DNA of 6,736 nt from Candidatus Elarobacter sp. (lineage in GTDB: Bacteria > Vulcanimicrobiota > Vulcanimicrobiia > Vulcanimicrobiales > Vulcanimicrobiaceae): the NCBI GenBank assembly GCA_030150085.1, contig JASLGJ010000519.1, forward strand, positions 1-6,736. The letters run 5' to 3'. Below are positions 5,345-6,736 of the stretch, in pieces. The stretch's first letter is position 1. The number at the start of each line of letters is the position of its first letter. The notes under the pieces are model-generated. The model had not been told where the DNA came from. It was given only the letters and a program-made list of their open reading frames with translations, and searched no databases. Both the position numbers and the translations under genes were made by a program.

Positions 5345-6736
5345 TTACGTCAATCGTGCCGGATCACGGTCCGCCTCGGGCAGGCTGAGCGCGGCGAGGA
5401 AGCGCGCGATGCCGCCCAGCTCGACCGCTTCGAGGCGTTCCAGCGCGTCGGCCAGCGAGGCCGTGCCGTACCAGCCGCGCGCCCAGCGCTCGTGGAGGAC
5501 CTCGATCGCGGCCAGCAGCGCCGCCACCCGCGGTCCGGCTTGGCCGGCCGAGGCCCGCAAGGCGCTCAGGGTGGCCGCCGCGCGGGCGTTGCGGCCGAGC
5601 AGGATCTCGGCCAGGGCGAGGTTGGCCCGGGCCCGCAGGGCCAGGCGGTCGTGCGGGTCGAGCGCGCGCAGGGCGGTGCGGGCGGCCCGGGCCGCGGCCA
5701 CGCTCTCGGCCCGCATCCCGGCCGCGGCGGCGTAGACCGCCGACTCGGCGTAGCGCAGCGCGCGCCGGTCGTCGTCGAACTGCTTGTCGGCGCTGGGCGC
5801 GAGCAGCGCGTAGGCGTGCTCGAAGCGCCCGTCCCAGGCCGCCCGCAGAGCCTGCGCCGGGAGGAGCGACTCGCTGACCATCGGGGTCAGCAGCACCTGC
5901 AGCTCGCGCAGCTCCGCGTCGAGCCGCTCGAGCGCCGCCCCGTCGCCCGCGTCGACCGCGAGCTCGATCAGGTTGAGGGTCGCGTAAAGCCGCAGGGTCG
6001 TGCTGCCCGAGCGGCGCGCGGCTTCGGCCAGGCGGACCAGGTAGCCGCGCGCCGCGGCCGCGTCGTCGTAGGCCAGGATCGCGACGTTGTGCAGCACGCT
6101 CAGGGCCCGCGCGGCGAGGTCGTGCAGAGCGGTCCGCTCGGCGTCGGCCAGGGCCCGCAGGGCGTGGGCCTCGGCGGCCGCGTACTGGCCGTGGTTGAGC
6201 GCCACGTAGGCCGCCTGGTGGAAGATGCGGGCCCGGATCGCCTCGTCCTCGACGCTGCCCGCCCGAGCCAGGGCCTGGGCCGAGGCGTCGAGCGCCTCGG
6301 GCAGGCGGTGCGCGCCGACGTAGGCCGTTCCCAGCAGGCCCCACAGCGCCGCCGCGTTGGCCTCGGTCAGCCCCGGACGGGCCAGCTCGGCCTCGAGCAG
6401 GTCGGTCGCGTCGGTCCGCCCGCGCCGCACCAGGTCGAGCCCGTAGCGGACCACGATCTCGTTGCGGCGGTCCCCGTCGACCGCGTCGATCGCGATCCGG
6501 AACCAGGCCTCGGCCACGTCGAAGCGCTCGTCCAGCGAGGCGATCGCGGCCTTCATCGCAAGCCCGGTCGGGCCGCTCACCGCGGCGTCGTCGGGCAGCA
6601 GCGCGAGCGCCCCGCGCACCAGCTCGACGTCGCCCTGGTCGAGGGCCCGGAAGCCGCGCCGCTCCAGCGCGCGCACGATCGCGCCCGGGTCGCCCGCGCG
6701 CACCCGCAGGGCCAGCGCGTCGGCCCAGCGCCCCAG
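5345..6736 (-). CDS. MalT-like helical-repeat (TPR) protein, C-terminal 463 residues, cut by the right window edge
   Basis: The frame is open from the right edge to TAA at 5347-5345, so the true start lies outside the window; the GTG at 6703 is internal rather than the start. The visible part is an alanine- and leucine-rich array of helix pairs with no cysteine and no membrane segment. Segments with TPR-like spacing include LWGLLGTAYVGAHRLPEAL (about 131-149 of the fragment), RIFHQAAYVALNHGQYAAAE (about 170-189), TLNLIELAVDAGDG (about 253-266) and RANLALAEILLGRNARA (about 370-386). ALERRGFRALDQGDVELVR (about 23-41), then LALLPDD, resembles the first repeats of MalT/LuxR-type STAND ATPase regulators, where an NTPase domain precedes the repeats. 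MalT itself ends in a LuxR helix-turn-helix, but here the chain ends in LSLPEADRDPARLT without one. Any DNA-binding or effector domain must therefore be N-terminal and outside the window. Role as a signal-sensing regulator is inference. Confidence 0.75.
   Translation of the reverse strand: MGRWADALALRVRAGDPGAIVRALERRGFRALDQGDVELVRGALALLPDDAAVSGPTGLAMKAAIASLDERFDVAEAWFRIAIDAVDGDRRNEIVVRYGLDLVRRGRTDATDLLEAELARPGLTEANAAALWGLLGTAYVGAHRLPEALDASAQALARAGSVEDEAIRARIFHQAAYVALNHGQYAAAEAHALRALADAERTALHDLAARALSVLHNVAILAYDDAAAARGYLVRLAEAARRSGSTTLRLYATLNLIELAVDAGDGAALERLDAELRELQVLLTPMVSESLLPAQALRAAWDGRFEHAYALLAPSADKQFDDDRRALRYAESAVYAAAAGMRAESVAAARAARTALRALDPHDRLALRARANLALAEILLGRNARAAATLSALRASAGQAGPRVAALLAAIEVLHERWARGWYGTASLADALERLEAVELGGIARFLAALSLPEADRDPARLT

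Noticed and set aside
5322..5735. Plus-strand frame of 137 codons starting inside the palindrome
   Set aside because: It begins in the terminator loop, has no ribosome site, is antisense to the TPR gene and is Ser/Arg/Ala-rich.
1..6736. Horizontally acquired island or mobile element
   Set aside because: Base composition and codon style look uniform across the genes, and no integrase, transposase, tRNA end or flanking repeat is visible.

Overview
This is a strongly GC-rich, tightly packed chromosomal stretch. It has six protein genes, two of them cut by the window edges, and intergenic gaps of only 1 to 121 bases. Five genes lie on the minus strand and one on the plus strand. I see no tRNA, rRNA, CRISPR array, insertion sequence or phage gene. 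The RND efflux pump implies a two-membrane (diderm) cell. The cyclic-di-GMP enzymes, a bacterial royal-jelly/yellow-family propeller, a Rhizobium etli-type asparaginase and a MalT-like TPR protein would fit a GC-rich soil bacterium. Eremiobacterota/Vulcanimicrobiota is one guess, held with low confidence, and nothing in the window proves it.

Layout, left to right. Positions 1-945 (minus) hold the first 315 residues of an HAE1-type RND efflux pump that runs off the left edge. Positions 998-2041 (minus) hold a complete asparaginase of the AnsA/asparaginase II family, 52 bases upstream of the pump and possibly co-transcribed with it. A 63-base divergent gap separates it from 2105-3193 (plus), a major royal jelly/yellow-like six-bladed propeller with no visible signal peptide. 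That gene ends one base from the stop of the convergent minus-strand gene at 3195-4232, a PAS-GGDEF diguanylate cyclase. The cyclase follows, after 22 bases, a HD-GYP phosphodiesterase at 4255-5223. These two form a probable two-gene operon that would both make and degrade cyclic-di-GMP. A 121-base, relatively AT-rich gap carries a perfect GC-rich palindrome and probably the promoter of that operon. From 5345 to the right edge (minus) runs the C-terminal part of a large helical-repeat protein resembling the TPR region of MalT-type signalling ATPases.

The clearest functional unit is the HD-GYP/PAS-GGDEF pair. The cyclase keeps its catalytic GGDEF and its RxxD product-inhibition site. Its PAS domain looks descended from a LOV photosensor that has lost the flavin-reactive cysteine and the flavin-binding polar residues. 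The HD-GYP partner has an N-terminal helical region I cannot assign. The best non-coding observation is that both minus-strand genes whose 3' ends face a gap are followed by a GC-rich hairpin whose T-tract lies on the opposite (plus) strand, as if they block antisense transcription. I found no convincing wholly new multi-gene system.
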